From: Thermoplasmata archaeon
GTDB taxonomy: Archaea > Thermoplasmatota > Penumbrarchaeia > Penumbrarchaeales > Penumbrarchaeaceae
Assembly: GCA_023145185.1 (NCBI GenBank)
Contig: JAGLEG010000392.1
Coordinates: 1 to 8,425, forward strand
Direction: 5' to 3'
DNA length: 8,425 nucleotides
Every line of letters begins with the position of its first letter. Position 1 is the first letter of the stretch. The notes below the pieces were generated by a model. That model searched no databases, was not told where the DNA came from, and saw only the letters and a program-made list of their open reading frames with translations. Made by a program: the position numbers and the translations under genes. Shown piece after piece: positions 5,506 through 8,425 of the stretch.

Positions 5506-8425
5506 TTGATCGCACCGGCTCGCCTGCATGTAAGGTCCGTTCACCTGTTCACCCTGTGGGTTGTGGTCCTGATGTCCCTGCCCGCTTTCTTCGCAACCAG
5601 TGGTGGGTCCTCATCGGATGAGGCCTCCTCCGGGCCGATAAGGGGGGAGATCGAGGGGGTCCCGGAATATGCCCTCGGTCTGAGGATCCCGGAGGTGGAC
5701 CCCTCGCTTGTGATCCTCGCCCCGTCCGAGTTCCTGGCGGCAACGTGGCCGCTTGCGAGACACCGGACCAGGATGGGGCTTCCAACCGTACTCTACTCCA
5801 TCGACGATATCGAGGAGAACATAAGCGGGGAGGACCGGGAGAGAAAGGTCCACAACTTCCTCCGGACCCTGCATCAGCAGAACCCCTCGTTCAAATGGCT
5901 GCTTATAATGGGTGACTCCGAGCACCTCATGCCCCGGCCTCTGTGGCACTACGCCCTTGACAGGGGCCAGTTCTATCAAAATTATTACTACTCCGACATG
6001 TACTACGCAGGGTTGGATTCCACCTGGGATACAGACGGGAACGGCAGGTACGGGGAGTTCTCCAATACGACGTACACCGTCGATGGAGACCTCGATGCGG
6101 ACGTGTATGTGGGAAGGGTGCCTGCGTCCACGGCGGAGCACGTGACGAACTACGTGGAGAAACTGATCAGGTACGAGAGGAACCCGCCCGTGGGGACCTG
6201 GATGAAGCGATTCCTGAACTGGGGTTCTGTGATGGAGGCCCCGAACAATATCGAACTTGGCGCCACAGATCGGTATGTGGATTACAGGTCGAACGCATAC
6301 AAGGTATGCTCCAAGGTAGGGGAGGACCTCCCCGATAACACGATCGAGAGACGGCTCTATGACTACCCCCAGCTGGAGGGAGGGAACTACACCGTTGATG
6401 ATGGACGAGACACCCTCAACAGACACAATATGCTGGCATGGCTGAACAAGGGGGCGTCCCTCCTGAACTTCGCAGGTCAAGCCAGATATGCAGGCTATGC
6501 CCTGAACGACTACGGCCCGCCCACCTGCAACGAGAATGCGGACAACTACGTCTGGAACGAGCCCATAAAGTACTCCGATCACGCCTCGCTGACCAACGGG
6601 GATATGCTGCCGTTCATGTACCTTTCAACGTGCAACTCTGCAAGCTTTCATTTTGGAGATGCCACGCTTGAGACGTTCCTCACTGCCGAAAGCGGAGGGG
6701 CGATCGGCCTCATATCCTCCACCGGAACGTCCTACAGGGGGGAAGAGAATTTATATTCCTGGGGAAACTGGTATCTGGATCAGAGGTACTGGGAGATATT
6801 CTTTCAAGAAGGGGTCACCAGACCTGGTCAGGCGCTTGGTGTACTGAAGGCGGATTACAGGGAGGCCTGGTTTGGAGACCAGCTCCCGGCATTGAGGGAA
6901 TCCGTGCTGGGAATGATGTATGCCTACGTCCTGCTTGGTGACCCTTACGTGGACATCTACACCGACGAGGCGGTCTGGTTCAAGGACCCGTCCCAGCTGG
7001 GGATCAAGTGGTATACCGGAGAGCATTACTACAGCATGCGGGTCCTGGATCATCTCGGTGATCCCGTGTTGAACCCGAGGTTGACAATATATGACCCAAA
7101 CGTATATCGTGTAGTGGCCGGAGATGGGGACGGCTGGTTGAACTTCACATTGGACCTGACGTCGTCCTCAAGGATCAACGTGACGTTCACGGCCCACAAC
7201 GCCGTCCAGACATCATACCAGTACAACGTCCTTCCCGAGATTGCGGACCTCGAGATAGTGGAGGAAGAGATCCTGATCTCGGATCCCAGCCCGGCTCATG
7301 GGGATATGGTTACCATCACTGTGCCCGTGAGGAACATCGGAGGGATGGTGGCCGAGGATTCCAGGCTTCACGTGAGCTATGTGGGCGGCAACGGAGACCC
7401 CACATACAAGGTCTTCAGGCGTGACCTTGGAGACCTTCAGGAGGATGAGGAAGGAGTGGTGGCCTGGAACTGGTCGGTCAGGGCCGGAGCACACGCATTC
7501 CAGCTGGTCGCGCAGACATCCTCGATAGATCTGGACACGTCGAACAACATCGTCTGGATCGACTTCAACACATCTGGACCGGACCTGCTGTTCTCACCTG
7601 GAACCGGGAGGTTCGATCCGGCGGATGTGGTCAGGCCGGGCTCCCGGGTCTCCGTCCATTACTCGATATACAACCAGGGCCCTGTATCAGGTGAGATCAA
7701 TATTTGCGTCTTCAACGGAGACCCCGAAGAGGGGGGTACTGCTATCGGAGAGATACTGGACCCGGGGCCCGCAGGGCCCGGGGAATACCTCAACGGGTCC
7801 CTCTCGTTCATCTCACCACAGAACACGAGTATGATCTACATCGTAATGGACCCATACGGGGAGTATCCACCTGATATGGTCGATGCGGGCTGGAAGTCCC
7901 TTCTCCTCGTCAACTACCCTCCGATCCTGCTGGGCTCACCCTCTATTGGCATGCTGGAGGACTCGGCTGGTGCGACCCTCTTCCTGGATGATTTCTTTGA
8001 CGATATCGATGATCTCGGGGATGTTCTCGAATACTCCCTGATATCGTCTCCTGTCTTGGTTTCGAGGATAGGTGTTGGAGAGGAAGGTGCGGCCTTCCTC
8101 GAGGTCAAACCTCCCCCTGACTGGTTCGGGGAGGCCGAGGTGATAATCGGCGTGGACGATGGACTGGGGGGGATAGAGGTATCGATACCTGTCACGGTCT
8201 CCCCCTTGAACGACCCGCCCACATTTCCCCAGGCCCCTCTCTGGGAGATGGACCTGGTGGTCCTGGAGGACACCGCCCTCCTTATCACCATCCTGGCGGA
8301 GGATATTGAAGGCGACGCCGTCACGTATTCCACCGAGGAGAAGGGGATAGAGCTGAATGGTGAGACCGGTGAGATAGTGTGGTATCCCGTCCAGAAAGAT
8401 GTTGGGACCCATGTATTTGCCATAT
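5506..8425 (+). CDS. Secreted C25 (gingipain-like) peptidase-family protein with CARDB and cadherin-like repeats (partial, 3' end outside window)
   Basis: Open for 973 codons to the window edge. Starting at TTG 5506, residues 1-32 form a signal peptide (arginines at 6 and 10, hydrophobic core about 12-30); the first in-frame ATG (5572) would cut this core away. TTG 5500 is an alternative two codons longer. The C25 domain spans about 60-486: 'PSLVILAPSEFL', 'WLLIMGDSEHLMPR' (131-144), a DxDGNGxYGE calcium-type loop (175-184), 'DADVYVGRVPAST' (197-209), 'LLNFAGQARYAGYAL' (319-332), 'MYLSTCNSASF' with the presumed nucleophile C376, 'GGAIGLISSTG' and the closing 'LLGDPYVDIY'. The catalytic-His position of the family's GHG motif is Q325, so activity is doubtful. 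There is no separate prodomain of gingipain type. Then follow CARDB-like Ig folds (about 580-690 and 693-795), a cadherin/tandem-95-like module (about 804-905, ending 'VTVSPLNDPP') and the start of another. Eight N-glycosylation sequons are visible (N187, N294, N546, N558, N655, N688, N763, N773). A C-terminal anchor may lie beyond the window. Confidence 0.85.
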   Translation, partial: MIAPARLHVRSVHLFTLWVVVLMSLPAFFATSGGSSSDEASSGPIRGEIEGVPEYALGLRIPEVDPSLVILAPSEFLAATWPLARHRTRMGLPTVLYSIDDIEENISGEDRERKVHNFLRTLHQQNPSFKWLLIMGDSEHLMPRPLWHYALDRGQFYQNYYYSDMYYAGLDSTWDTDGNGRYGEFSNTTYTVDGDLDADVYVGRVPASTAEHVTNYVEKLIRYERNPPVGTWMKRFLNWGSVMEAPNNIELGATDRYVDYRSNAYKVCSKVGEDLPDNTIERRLYDYPQLEGGNYTVDDGRDTLNRHNMLAWLNKGASLLNFAGQARYAGYALNDYGPPTCNENADNYVWNEPIKYSDHASLTNGDMLPFMYLSTCNSASFHFGDATLETFLTAESGGAIGLISSTGTSYRGEENLYSWGNWYLDQRYWEIFFQEGVTRPGQALGVLKADYREAWFGDQLPALRESVLGMMYAYVLLGDPYVDIYTDEAVWFKDPSQLGIKWYTGEHYYSMRVLDHLGDPVLNPRLTIYDPNVYRVVAGDGDGWLNFTLDLTSSSRINVTFTAHNAVQTSYQYNVLPEIADLEIVEEEILISDPSPAHGDMVTITVPVRNIGGMVAEDSRLHVSYVGGNGDPTYKVFRRDLGDLQEDEEGVVAWNWSVRAGAHAFQLVAQTSSIDLDTSNNIVWIDFNTSGPDLLFSPGTGRFDPADVVRPGSRVSVHYSIYNQGPVSGEINICVFNGDPEEGGTAIGEILDPGPAGPGEYLNGSLSFISPQNTSMIYIVMDPYGEYPPDMVDAGWKSLLLVNYPPILLGSPSIGMLEDSAGATLFLDDFFDDIDDLGDVLEYSLISSPVLVSRIGVGEEGAAFLEVKPPPDWFGEAEVIIGVDDGLGGIEVSIPVTVSPLNDPPTFPQAPLWEMDLVVLEDTALLITILAEDIEGDAVTYSTEEKGIELNGETGEIVWYPVQKDVGTHVFAI

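Noticed and set aside
5611..6582. Long minus-strand open frame (323 codons) opposite the C25 gene
   Set aside because: It is antisense to well-conserved C25 motifs; the translation is Val/Gly/Pro-rich with no domain signal, so it is a GC-driven shadow.

Overview
The window looks like chromosomal DNA from a euryarchaeon, most probably of the Thermoplasmata/Thermoplasmatota side. The signs are archaeal TATA-like boxes 24-29 nt before start codons, heavy use of AGG for arginine and ATA for isoleucine, a GGAGGTGATC-type ribosome binding site, and large secreted proteins built from archaeal-style surface domains. This placement is inference: no rRNA or marker gene is present. Coding density is high and no mobile element, CRISPR array, tRNA or rRNA was seen.

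Layout. Two genes lie on the minus strand: a truncated TerB-like protein at the left edge (1-308), and, upstream of it, a 1071-residue membrane-anchored secreted beta-propeller protein (409-3624). About 100 bp separate them, holding a GC-rich hairpin terminator directly abutting the promoter of the TerB-like gene. A 223-bp divergent promoter region (3625-3847) follows. Two genes then run on the plus strand: a GT-C (GT39/ArnT/PMT-like) membrane glycosyltransferase (3848-5383), and, after a structured 122-bp gap, a very large secreted C25 (gingipain-clan) peptidase-like protein (5506 to beyond the right edge). The latter carries CARDB-like and cadherin/tandem-95-like Ig-fold modules.

Together the three complete or nearly complete genes form a cell-surface neighbourhood: an extracytoplasmic propeller, a polyprenyl-sugar-dependent glycosyltransferase, and a large surface protease-like protein with eight visible N-glycosylation sequons. 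A functional link is plausible but not shown by the sequence. The most notable point is that the C25 domain keeps the nucleophile cysteine (C376) but has glutamine (Q325) where the catalytic histidine of the 'GHG' motif normally sits. It may therefore be a pseudo-peptidase or use a different general base. I see no clearly novel multi-gene system here.
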